Origin: Trichostrongylus colubriformis
Lineage: Eukaryota > Nematoda > Chromadorea > Rhabditida > Trichostrongylidae
Direction: 5' to 3'
DNA length: 64,000 bases
Assembly (NCBI GenBank): GCA_963978905.1
Contig: OZ022259.1
Span: 32,484,343 to 32,548,342, forward strand
Part shown: positions 11,709 to 22,000 of the stretch, in pieces
Position numbering within the stretch: the first letter of the stretch is position 1
How the letters are laid out: each line of letters opens with the position of its first letter
Position numbers and translations under genes: made by a program
Notes under the pieces: generated by a model
The model's input: the letters and a program-made list of their open reading frames with translations, nothing else
What the model was told of the DNA's origin: nothing
Database searches by the model: none

Positions 11709-12070
11709 TCAAATGGGTTGCCAGCCAATAGCCATCATTTCCGAAATTTGGTCAAATTCTCGAATTAGCTGAAAACTTGTCCCATAGGGTAATTTGATCC
11801 CCTGAACACGAAAATCACAATGGTTTTGCGTAAAAACGTATGACTCGCGCGCTATGGGCTCCCAAACATACCATGAAATGGTATTACTCATTTTTTTCAG
11901 AAAAACCTTCATAACTTCATTCAGGTAATTGTTTGACAGATACTGAATACAGATTTGAGATCAGCATTCAAAAGCGCGCACAGTAGTATGTGTCCCATTG
12001 CAAATGGCCATTTTGACAAACCGTCTGATGGCAAAGTGCCTTGCCAATGAGGTGTCACAGGCAAACTTTG
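11709..12070 (+). repeat. Dispersed repeat, second copy at 59385-59760
   Basis: Phrases AAATTTGGTCAAATTCTC, TTGGCTGAAAAC-type, CAATGGTTTTGCG and GGGCTCCCAAACATACCAT occur in the same order and orientation at 59385-59760 (for example TTGGTCAAATTCTCCAATTG and GGGCTTCCAAACCTACCAT). Identity is roughly 70-80% by eye. Non-coding. Confidence 0.5.
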
Positions 12071-12219
12071 ACCAATCGTAACTCGCTTCAATTTGATTGT
12101 TCGCTTCATTTGGCAATTTTGGTTTTCACTGTTATAATCAGCGTTAAAAACTCTATCGATCCCCCTGGGTTTCATTTCAAAGTTCCATGGGAAGTAAAAT
12201 ACCTTCCCTAGTGAGAGGA

Positions 12220-12263
12220 AGAAGCGGGCGACGGCGGCTTGGCGATCCGACTGGTATCCATAC
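12220..12263 (-). repeat. Weak third copy of the AGTCGGATCGCC end
   Basis: GGCGATCCGACTGGT here is the inverse of ACCAGTCGGATCGCC at 10372, and the GGGCGACGGCGGCTT beside it echoes the GC-rich stem found there. Confidence 0.35.
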
Positions 12264-12339
12264 GATAATATTAACAGGAGCTGCTCAGCAATGTGATTTG
12301 GCAAGGATTATTGTATAACATTATTGGATTCACACATAT

Positions 12340-12719
12340 CCGCATATCCAATGGTGCGCCCATTAGTCACAGAAATCAGAGAATGTACCCCTTGTGAGGT
12401 CCACCACCCGCTCCGGCCCTTCAAGTAATTCATGATAGGTGTCTGAGCCACTCATGGCAAAGATTTCAATCGCTTTGATTTAAGTCACCCATTTTGTGGT
12501 CGGTTTAGTTCAAGAATGAGATAAGGATACAAAATAGGTGTTTATATAAGTTGGAGATGCTATCACTACGATAACATGGCCCTACAATGATACTTCATTA
12601 CCCATTTCTCCCGAACTAAAGCGGTTGTTCGCTATATCATTCCTTGAACACAACCACTCGCTTGCGCACAGATAGACATACAGATCGAAATACAAAGTAA
12701 ATGGTTTTTATAATAGAGG
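12340..12719 (-). mobile_element. Helitron-like fragment, TCCCTCTATTATA start
   Basis: On the minus strand this begins TCCCTCTATTATAAAAACCA and shares ordered blocks with 14067-13610 (minus) and 33791-34090 (plus): a TGTATGTC-type tract, GCGCAAGCGAGTG, GTAGTGATAGC followed by CTTATATAAACACC, and GGGGTACATTCTCTG. The TC start and lack of terminal inverted repeats suggest a non-autonomous Helitron, but no 3' hairpin plus CTRR end was confirmed. Confidence 0.4.
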
Positions 12720-12726
12720 GATATGT

Positions 12727-14067
12727 AGATGGTACTCTGATCATGAAGTGTAGAACGCAGTATCAAAAGACGCGCACCATTATTTGGACGCTAAACAATT
12801 CAGCGGTCGATACATTGACAACTAATATCAGAACATAATCAAAATATATTCACCCAATGGCACTGTTCATCAGACTCTTTCATTGTAGCGGTCGTGTAGT
12901 AGTAGTCAGCGGTGCACTAGATTTTACCCAATCCACTTCATAACGGTTCTCACAGCGCTAAGCAGTCGCTATATCCAGTCCGTCAACATTAAGGTCCCTG
13001 GATTTATTCCCTCCTACAACAATTATTGTTTGGATACTCCACTTTCTGTTGAGAGAGGGAACGGATTTCGCGACATTGGCCTTTTTACCCTCTATCGAAT
13101 CTTATCAACAATTATCAATTTGCATCACCCACCATTAATGTCTCCGTCCAACCTCGCATAACACCTGTGAGTATGAACGCTCCAGGATCAATGCGAAAAC
13201 GAAACGGATTCGACGACTATAGCATTTTTACGCTCCTTATCGAATCTTATCAACCATTATCAGCGTGGATCACCCACCATTAATGTCCCCGTCCCACCTC
13301 GCACAATACATAGGAGGGTCAACGCTGTAAGGCCAACGCGAAAGGCGAAACGACTTTGTGACATTCGCCTCCGGAAGGTCTTTAGTAGCCCTTATCACCT
13401 GCTATCACTTTCGGTCCACCACCGCAAGGTCCCTATACCACCCCCTACACCACTTGTAAAATTCAGGGTCCTAACTCCGCTGCGACGCGAGGTATGAGTT
13501 TCGTGACAAACGTACGGACACTCACACAGGCAAACGGATTATCTGTAATAGAAACATTGTAGAATTCACACATATCCCAAATCCACTGGTGCCATCCAAC
13601 AGCCATAGATCAGAGAATGTACCCCCCTTATGAAGTTCACCATCGCTTAAGGCCCTCTACTCACTTTATGATAGCTAACTAAGTCGTCAATGACTTGCTG
13701 AAAGCTTGAATTAGTTTCCACTTACTCAATCACCCACCCTCCGCTCGGTTTAGTCCAAACGGTAGTGTCTCTCCTACAACTTAACTTACCTGCATGCCAT
13801 TCCAGTGTGCTGACACCTGCTGCGACGTCAGCACGCCGCAGAATGACGGCGAGGGTACGAAATAGGTGTTTATATAAGTAGGAGGTGCTATCACTACGGT
13901 AACATGGCCGTACAGTGATACCCCAACACCCATCGGTCTCTCCCAACTTAGAGCGGTTGTTTTGCTCTATCACTCCATAATCACAATCACTCACTTGCGG
14001 ACGGACAGACATACATACCGACATACAAACCGACAAACAAAGTAAATGGTTTATATAATAGAGGGAT
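12727..14067 (-). mobile_element. Helitron-like element carrying ~145-bp satellite
   Basis: Read on the minus strand, it starts TCCCTCTATTATATAAACCA at 14067, runs through a GTATGTCTGTCCGTCCGCAAG tract and a CTCATACCTCGCGTCGCAGC block, then a satellite array (units at about 13421, 13277, 13132, 12985, spacing 144-147). It closes with a tail containing ATGTATCGACCGCTGAA. The same architecture is present on the plus strand at 43155-44470. No transposase is encoded. The Helitron assignment is by resemblance of the 5' end and absence of inverted termini. Confidence 0.45.
12960..13440 (-). repeat. Satellite array, ~145-bp period
   Basis: The landmark CACCATTAATGTCyCCGTCC recurs at about 13132 and 13277, with diverged versions at 12985 and 13421. 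Between landmarks the phrase TATCGAATCTTATCAAC(C/A)ATTATCA recurs. The plus-strand partner array is at 43321-44200. Confidence 0.6.
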
Positions 14068-14611
14068 GCCCCCCCCTCTCCAGTGCGATGCGATAGCACC
14101 ATATGGGCTTTCAAAGTCCCTGTACAAGTTCCATTAGGACCTAAAATTTCCACTTGGAAGTAGTTTTCATAGGAGTGGGATTTTCTATGGCTTTTTGCGC
14201 ATGTTCTAGGTCTGTGTCACAAGGAAAGGAAATTCGAGTGACTGCAAGTGACATGATAGGGCAATTTTTCTATCCTCATAGCACACTCCGGATTTTTTAA
14301 TACATCAGGATTCATCAACTAAGGTGCCTGCCGCTTGAATTGTGTTGCCGCCCACTTTAAAGACAGCGTCAGGCCGCGTTCATACTTTGCGCCGGCAAGG
14401 CGTGGCTGAGCTCATAGGCATCGAGGCAGTTTAGCACGAAACGGGTGCGACGCAGGTAACGAGGTAGGGTGCACAGGAGGAGACGCAGAGACACGCAGTC
14501 ACACCCTGCTGCCGGCACCGCAAAGTATGAATGCGCCATTAGGGGTAGTCCGATTGTTTCATTCCTTCCAATCTTTAATACTGACCGGTGAACGTTTTCA
14601 CCACGAAAGCT

Positions 14612-14745
14612 TATACGTCAAGCACCACGTCATTCCGATCGATACGACTTCAATACGATACGATAAGTGTCATTCTGCTATAACGTTTATTACCCTACAA
14701 CTCAGTCATTCTTCGGTAAAGTCGACCCTAGGAGGCGGGATGGAC
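14612..14745 (-). repeat. F-family element, uninterrupted copy
   Basis: On the minus strand GTCGACTTTACCGAAGAATG, GTTGTAGGGTAATAAACG and ATGACACTTATCGTATCGTA are shared with 15215-15592, 25435-25560 and the flanks of the TTAA element at 29 kb. About 130 bp, non-coding. Its ends are not sharply defined. Confidence 0.45.
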
Positions 14746-15210
14746 TTATCAGAGGCGTCAGGTCTTATCCGCTACGCCGGCATTACAGCTCGGAGCGCGC
14801 TTTTCGACGGGGTCTTCGCCCTGAATAATCTTTTCAGGCTCAACGTTTCTATGTGAGTGGTTCTTTAGGAATTTTCCATTAACCATATAATCCCTAATGC
14901 TGTCTTTGAGCGCCTTGCTGGTCCCGCTGTGAAATGGTCGTGAGCTATGGAGAGCAGGCGGTTCGCCCTCGAGGCACAACCGATTCCTCACTGGTATCAG
15001 TCCATTTGTGCCATGCGAGGATCCTTTTACGTGTCGAAAAACCTCATCCGAAGGCAATGGTAGTGGTGATGTGGGCAGGGGAGCCCTGAAAGTGAGTCAT
15101 CCAAATGGAAACTGGGGAACCAAGAAGTCTAAATGTGGTGCAATAACCGCATGAAGGCGCCCACTAGAACCGGTGAAGAGATCGGTTGAAAGGCTCCGCC
15201 TCTCTAGAAA
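14746..15210. other. No gene seen
   Basis: Overlapping ORFs on both strands without family motifs. Nothing else recognisable. Confidence 0.35.
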
Positions 15211-15214
15211 AAAG

Positions 15215-15592
15215 CTCCTACTCGGGTCAACTTCGCCGGACGATGAATGAGGTGTAGGGTGATAAGAAAGATAGCAGAGTGATACTTGTCGTAGGGTGTG
15301 TGCAGATATGACAGCGAATCGCGTGGCCACCCGCGGCGAGCGGTGCGGCGGGTCGGGTGCCCGTGGCAGGGCATGGCAGCCTTCAAGCGAGGCAGTGTGG
15401 CATGAGTGGAAGCGCAGATGTGACGCAGCCACGCTCTGCCGGACTCCCACGAGCAATCGATTCGCAAGTCGTACTGGTGGCGCCGCGAGTGAAACGCCGC
15501 GAAGCGATTCGCTGTCATATTCGCACACACCCCTTGTCGTATCGTATTGTCGCCTTATCGACTGGAATTGTGCGACGCTTCATATGTCGGCT
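15215..15592 (+). repeat. F-family element split by a Mutator-type MITE
   Basis: GTGTAGGGTGATAAGAAAG through GAGTGATACTTGTCGTA (to 15293) continues, after a 239-bp insertion, as CTTGTCGTATCGTATTGTCG (from 15533). Removing the insertion and one 9-bp duplicate restores the order seen in the uninterrupted F copies. Confidence 0.6.
15294..15532. mobile_element. Mutator-type MITE, copy 1
   Basis: 239 bp. Left end GGGTGTGTGCAGATATGACA is matched inverted by TGTCATATTCGCACACACCC at the right end. CTTGTCGTA is repeated exactly at 15285-15293 and 15533-15541, a 9-bp target duplication, the class mark of Mutator-like elements. The core (GTGGCAGGGCATGGCAG, CTTCAAGCGAGGCAGTG, GAGTGAAACGCCGCGAAGCG) is shared with the copies at 21082, 23699 and 27348. 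ORFs across it are GC-rich artefacts. Confidence 0.85.
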
Positions 15593-15596
15593 TAGG

Positions 15597-15931
15597 CTGC
15601 GTCCATACCCAACTGAATAGGATTTTTGGCGCATCGGCGTAAAATTAAATATAAGTATCGATCGAGAAAATGAGCGCATTTGCGCATCCGCGATTTGAGA
15701 GAATTGACGCATTCGCGTCAAACATAAGATACGTATCGATCAAGAAAGTAAGAGTCTTGGCGCATCCGCCATTTGAGAGCATTGGCGGATTGGCGCAACC
15801 GCGATTTTGGCTATTTGCCACAATGCAAATGAACTGATGTGGTGGTACGTGGCATCGCCAAAAATCCAAAATCGCGGATGCGCCGATACGCCGATGCGCC
15901 AAAAACCTTATTCAATTGGGAATGAACGCAG
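15597..15931. mobile_element. Inverted-repeat element with CTGCGTyCATwCCC ends
   Basis: The left terminus reads CTGCGTCCATACCCAACTGA and the right terminus reads inverted CTGCGTTCATTCCCAATTGA. Matching continues about 45 bp inward through TTTTTGGCGCATCGGCG. The interior holds direct phrases such as TAAGTATCGATCGAGAAAATGAGCGC. Non-coding. Shares inner phrases (GGCGCATCGGCGCATCCGCG) with the palindrome at 38660. Confidence 0.65.
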
Positions 15932-15934
15932 TGA

Positions 15935-17714
15935 GAATAAGAAATCAAAGTGAAGTCAAAAAAGCGTGAGATGGGTGGGTGAAGAGCAAATTTAGAACCC
16001 TGGTCTCTGCTTAGAATCTGTGACAGAGAAACGGGATCGCCCACATCGTCCATGGTCCTACTGTTACATTCAGAGTAAAAGGGCTTCATCAAACTTTTAA
16101 CCTGTCTACGTGGGAAGAAAGCAGTATGCGCCAAACCAACTGAGCGCATTCCACGTTCACTGGGTGAATGCCATCTTCTCCATCATTGGTGAAAGGACGC
16201 CGGCACAGGGAAGGGCGTTTTTGCCACACTTTCTGCGCTCCTGGAAAGACGATTATCATGACGCTTGGACCTCAGCAGCGTAGAAAGACCATTGTCGCTC
16301 CTACAAGTATATATGTACAATGGTACTCAAGAATCCGTCTACCGCCGACATGAGTTATATCATTCTCGTTTCTATTATCATAGAAATTGCATTCAGCTAG
16401 AAAATACGCGTACAGCCGAGTACGTACTAATAAGTTCGGTCAGTTTCTGCTCAAGGGATACGAAAAAGATCGCCCTATTACACCAGTTTTGCGGGTCATA
16501 CACAAATGTCAAGAAGATGTAAGTATCTCAGATTTCCTTCGTACAGCTGAATCAATCCCAGTGAACTGCTCTGGGAATTTGTATAATCTAGGCGCCTCAG
16601 TGATCAGTTGGCGGAATGAGGCTCAAATTGTAAATGGAGGAAGAACCTTGGGCGTTCATACTGCACTTCTTAGACCAGGAGGTGTGGCCTAAACGCCCTA
16701 CGCGCTTCCACCAATCACGATCCAATGTCTGCATACCCCTTATCGAGCGCAGAAAAAAACTTACAAAAGCGTATCTTGTAGCCAAATTTCAACAGAAACA
16801 TGATTGTTCGAAATTTCAGTGCGAGTTCGAAATCAATCTCAGCAAAGTCAAGTTCACCTATGATACTACAGAAGAGGTACTACAATATTTTCTCTCACGG
16901 ATTCTAGTGAATAGATGGAATTTCGAGTAGAACTTCAGAGCATAACATAAAGCTACCTATTTAAGGTGCACGATCTGGGTGTAATACAGCTTGATCGTCT
17001 TCATGGTACATCAAACGCTACGTGTTAGTGACCCAGCGATTCGCTATCTCATTTCAAAAGCAATCTCGATTCACCAACTATTAATGGAATAATATGGAAA
17101 TACTTCGAATTTTCTATCCAAAATTTCAATAAAGGGCATTTTTATGTAACGTCGATTGATGCTGCGTTAAAAGGCGTGACAAGCCATATTGAACTGATCA
17201 AACTGACTGTACTGAAAGATTTCGATTTCGAATGGTTAGTGACTGTGTAACTCTGGAAGCCAAACTTCGCACATGACATCCACGCACACTGCCCACATTG
17301 AACATCACCCTATATTACACCGCCAGGAAGCGACTGATTTCCAATGAAAGCTCACTGAGAGCATGGGAAGGAAAATTTTAACTTGATTCGATAAACAACG
17401 ATGATCCTGTTGTTCAAACCCATTTCATATAACAGCGATATTTGCATCAAAATATTCGGTAATGATCAAGGCATATCACTGAATATATGTCCGATCGAAT
17501 ATTTGGCCGAAATGTGCTCTCCTTGGCTTTCAAATTGGGGACCAAGCAATCGTTACAGAAGGCACGTGCAGTTCCCATGCTCTCAAACGGGGTGTTATAA
17601 CAGTCACCGTATGGTTATCTCAAATTCTTTGTCAAGGAGCGTTAAACGTCACTACCCATATCAGTAGTAACGAGTGTCACAGTATATAAGACACGATTAG
17701 AAAAAATGTAGTCT
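15935..17714. other. No supported gene
   Basis: Plus-strand ORFs of about 100 codons at 16387-16692 and 16634-16930 overlap in different frames. No domain, no splice-consistent model and no repeat relation were seen. A decayed element is possible. Confidence 0.35.
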
Positions 17715-17785
17715 CGAAGGAGCCCGGCGATGGCGGGCTCCTCCACAAAAGAGGAGTGCCCGGCGGTAGATGGGCGATCCGACTG
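17715..17785 (-). repeat. Inverted partner of the end at 10373-10443
   Basis: GAAGGAGCCCGGCGATGGCG, CGGCGGTAGATGGGCGATCC and GACTGAT reproduce the 10.4-kb sequence in inverse order, including the GC-rich stem. It may be the far terminus of a 7.4-kb element or an independent solo end. Confidence 0.4.
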
Positions 17786-17789
17786 ATGA

Positions 17790-19020
17790 TATTATATTGC
17801 TCACAAAAGTTATGAATTTTTATCATTCGAGTTTCGTTTCATTCGTTGCATTTTTGCGAGAGATCTTGTGTTTTTTTTGCACCACGTAATAGTATTTATT
17901 GCGCACGCTGTAATTAGAACTATTGTTTGTACAAGTAAAGGGGGAGCAACCTTGGAGGGCTCAGTAGCCCCCCTTTCTGAGCACGTAAAGCCATCTTCAG
18001 ACAACGACATGATTTACTTCTGGAGGCCCCCGAAAGAGTTTCTCATGCACAAGAGCAGATACCGCTCTTCAATTGAAAAAGGAAATGGAAACATGTATGG
18101 GACGATGCTTGTCTTCGGCACGAAGCTGAAACTGATTGAATCCGCGAAATCTGCGTTCACAGTTTGGGGAGCAATCATCTGGTCTGAGCACAAGCACATT
18201 AATACTTTCTGTATTTACTGTCTGAATATGCGTCGGCTAGACGCACCAGAGACAGGATAAGAAGCGCCTGAAATGCTGAGGGTGGGCAAGGGGGCAGGTA
18301 TTCGATTCCATCGTGCAGTGAAAGATCAGAAAGATGAGAGAACTTCCGATGAACTGCATCGAGTAAGGCAATAGTCATGAAAAACCCACCATGAACAGTT
18401 TGACGTAAAGGAAGTTAAGCTTTAGAACTTTGGTCCAACCACAGCTGACACCCAGCTATCGCAGAATTATCGACAATGCCGTTACGCTTCAGATGAGGTC
18501 ATGAGGAATTCTGTGAGATCCGAAACACGTGTATAACGACAGCCCTTGTGGAACAGGCAAAACAGGTGAAAGTAGCATATCAGGAGTTCTGGATGCCAAG
18601 GTCAGAAGCCAGCTTCAAGTAGGATCGAAGATTTTTCATCTGTATGCATAATTCAAGGGTAAATCCTCCAATGGGGACCTAGTTTGAATACTGTCAAATA
18701 GGAAAAACAGAAAAAAGCTAACCAGCACAATGAGTCATGGTCTACTTTGTGCCTGAAGCGCATGGTGAAGCGCAATTTCTGCGCCAAGCCAGCACCAAAC
18801 ATATTGGTGGGGTGCTTGCGTTGCATGTGCGAAGCGGGGATTGCGACCGCTTTCATCACCGAGCATGAATACAACCAAACAAGCAGCTCACTTCCATAAA
18901 CATTGAAATCTTTATTAAACCCACAATAAATACCCCAGTACAAACCTCCAATTATCAGCAGTTTGTGATAGCGGACAATGCTTGATTTCTGATTAGTTTG
19001 AAAAAAATTGAATTAACGCT
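17790..19020. other. No supported gene; 3' side of the phosphatase gene
   Basis: A 130-codon plus ORF at 17868-18260 has no family motif and is opposed by an equally open minus frame. No terminator-like signal beyond general AT richness was recognised. Confidence 0.3.
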
Positions 19021-19025
19021 TCCAT

Positions 19026-22000
19026 CTATTGTGTAGGTGTTGTTGGTTGTTGCGTATGCGTCTGCGTAGTGGCAGAAGCTCCCGGTGATGGCGGCGGTTG
19101 TGGTTCTTCTCCAGGATCACCGGTCTCGTCATGTTTCTGTTCCAGTTCACGCCGAACCTTCTCAAATTCCTGTGGTTTCAGCTGTACGAAGGACAGTTCT
19201 AAGCTGGCATCCACCTGTAAATTCTGCAGCTGAAGCGCTGCATTTGAGCTCTCGCAGAGTTACTGAATTCATTTAAAGTGATTCGATCACGAGGTCACGT
19301 ACAGAAGGAATCATAGAGGAATGGACAATTGACAATGTGGCTTGCATAAATTATCGTTGAAGGAGTCGTATTGCATTTTCCATTATGGAGGTTTTAAGTG
19401 CATATCTGAGCTACGGTCACCTGTGGAGACTCCCTATATTCTAATGTTCTTTCCAGACATACTTGATACAAAGCAAAAGCTTTCAGTGAGAACGGATTTA
19501 GTTCTTGCCTGCTGCAGCTCTTCATCCATGCTATATTAAAGGAATCGTCCACGGAAAAATGTTTGAGCAAGTGCCCATATATTTATGTTGTATTTGCCTA
19601 ATAGGGACCGCTTGAAAACTTCGCGCGAAAAAATGTGAATCCGGCTAAGATACAGCACCACAAAGCCTTGGCCGGGTGGGCGGGACCTCTGAGCAAGTGC
19701 CCATCCAGCCGTCCGTCGCGGTCGGAGACGCATTGTACGAACAGGAAGTCACGTATACAATTCCACTCTCTGTTTCCAACCGCGGCGAACGACGGAACAG
19801 ATCCCTTACTCGGAAGCCCCGCCCACTAGTCCAAGAATTTGGAGAGCTGCATCTTAGCCGAATTCTCACTCATAGCGTGAAACTTTGCATACTTGCATGC
19901 GACCCCTATTAGACAAATACATCATAAATATAAGGCCAACGAAGAAACCAATTTTTCCGTGGACGATTCCTTCAAACACTAACGAATTAAATCGCTCAGT
20001 TTCACGTCTCGATTCTCCCAGAGGTCTAGTTGGCACCACTGAACATTTGAGAAATCTCAATTTGATCCAGATCCACTTGGACGATGAGGAAGAGAAAGTA
20101 AACAGCAAATACGGCAGTCATGGCATATATCAAACCGAAGAAGCGTGGATATACGACGGGAAGCGAACGAGAGGGGAACCTACCTTAACTACCGCCGCGT
20201 AGTTGACAAGCTCTTCGTGATATCGAGCCGCAGAGAATACCGTGATCAGAGCGCGACCACAAAAGAACGCATAACCGAATTCCACCACCTGCAACTATTT
20301 CATTCAGTTCGATCGTGTCCGTACAACGCCACTAAAAAAAGTCGTGGGTATGGTACAAGAGGACCCCATGCGACATCGCGAATGCGGCAGGCGCTGTATT
20401 TCCACGAAGGAAGTGGTCACGAATCGAAGACGGAAATCTACCGCTACGCCGCATTGGCTCTTTTTGCTTTAATTATAGGGTATTTTACAAGAAGAATAGA
20501 AGGCACACCACGTGGTGCCGGGAAGCAGCATACTTTCTCGGGGCGAGTAGGTCCTGCGATGTTGTGCCCGCTTGAACACAACCAAGTCACGCCCAACTAA
20601 CGAAGATGATATTGCGTAAAGTGGTACTATATCACATGTTTCTCTCTGAAGAAGCTGTCTTCATCATTGAAATAGCTGTTTCATTGAATTGTCTTCTATT
20701 ATCGCCAGTTTCCTTCTCCATGAGCGCCGTGTTGAAAATCGGACCGTCTAAGGCCACAGGTGTGATTTGGTTGGGTAGGCGTGGCTTGGTTGTGATCAAG
20801 CAGACACAGCATTGTATACTTCATTTTGGAGCGCTTGATTGGGCGTGGCCTACGGACGTGGATGAGTGGTGAGAATGAGAGGGCGTGGCAAGAGTGAGTG
20901 TGGCAGGATGAGATAGTTGATACATCTCACATAAGTCTGAAGGTCACGCCCTATCACACGCTCCGAAATGGATTGTAAAAGTGCAAGTGCAGCCGTAACG
21001 AAAGAGCAGCCTGAGCAGTTATCTAAGGCCTACTCGCTCCAAGAAAGAAACCACTAATCTGATTATCGCGTGGTGTGCCTTGGGTGGGGTCCACGAGGTC
21101 GAATTTCCGCGCGGCCGCGCGCGATGAGCGGCACAGCGGGTGCGAGTGCCAGTGGCAGGGCATGGCAGACTTCAAGCGAGGCAGTGTGGTATGGGTGGAA
21201 AGCGCAGACGTGACGCAGTCACGCTCAGCCGGCCGATCAAGGGCAATCGACACGGCGAGTCGTACGGGGGCGCCGCGAGTGAAACGCCGCGAAGCGGAAA
21301 TTCGACCTCGTGGACCCCACCCGTGTGCCTTTGGGTGTCATGGAGCTGGATTCTCGTTTTCGATCAATCACTATGCCCATCATGAAAATAGCAGGCGTTA
21401 TAATTATAACAAGAATTGCGACAATTAATCAATAATGTGCGTACAGCAAGCAAGAGTAAGTAACGGCTCATTACCGAACCCAACCCTTCCAGTACGCGAC
21501 GGTTTCGCGATGCGCCAGTAGTTGTGGCAAGCAAAAACAATGGACACGCTCGACAATCGCTCGACTATCTGGTGTACGGATTGACAAAAACCATCACCGA
21601 TGCTTTGCCTATTGACGAGAGAAGAGGAGCCCACCATAGGGTGTGGGCAGTAATTGGTGCGGACACGCCCACATAATCAGAGCGCCAACACGCCCACTAT
21701 CACAGTGAAAAGAATGAGGTATAGAAATATCAGTAGAACCACCTGATGAGCTCTGATGATCAGATCTATGTTTAACTGTTTACATTTGTCGCGTACCATT
21801 TCCTCTCCAAAAATATGTGACACAGCTCGGATTTTATTTTGCTAAAAGCACAACCTTGCTTCTCAGAACAAACACGGACAACTATCACATATCAGTACCT
21901 GAAATCCCTTTGTACCCGTTTCAGGATCAGCCCACAGTAGATCTTGCGCCAAACCACGTACCACTCTCAGTGGCCGTTGTAGTTTTCGAATATCATCAAG

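Larger units (their letters stand above)
20740..21335. mobile_element. Truncated TTAA-type MITE with two nested insertions
   Basis: GGGTAGGCGTGGCTTGGTTG (about 20771) and, after an insertion, GTGCAGCCGTAAC, CTGAGCAGTTATCTAAGG and GATTATCGCGTGGTGTGCCT match in order the right half of the complete 464-bp element at 29028-29491. A TA-flanked MITE (20817-20975) and a Mutator-type MITE (21082-21322) interrupt it. The left half is missing. It lies in a phosphatase intron. Confidence 0.6.

Noticed and set aside
13722..14153. 143-codon minus ORF with a Cys/Val/Ser repeat
   Set aside because: Translation of the 5' part of the Helitron-like element including its GTATGTCTGTC tract. The related copy at 33791 is not open.
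15296..15620. Overlapping ORFs of 87-143 codons on both strands at 15.1-15.6 kb
   Set aside because: They lie across a GC-rich Mutator-type MITE with inverted ends. No protein family, and both strands are equally open.
17868..18260. 130-codon plus ORF
   Set aside because: No domain, no splice context, and the minus strand of the same stretch is also open.
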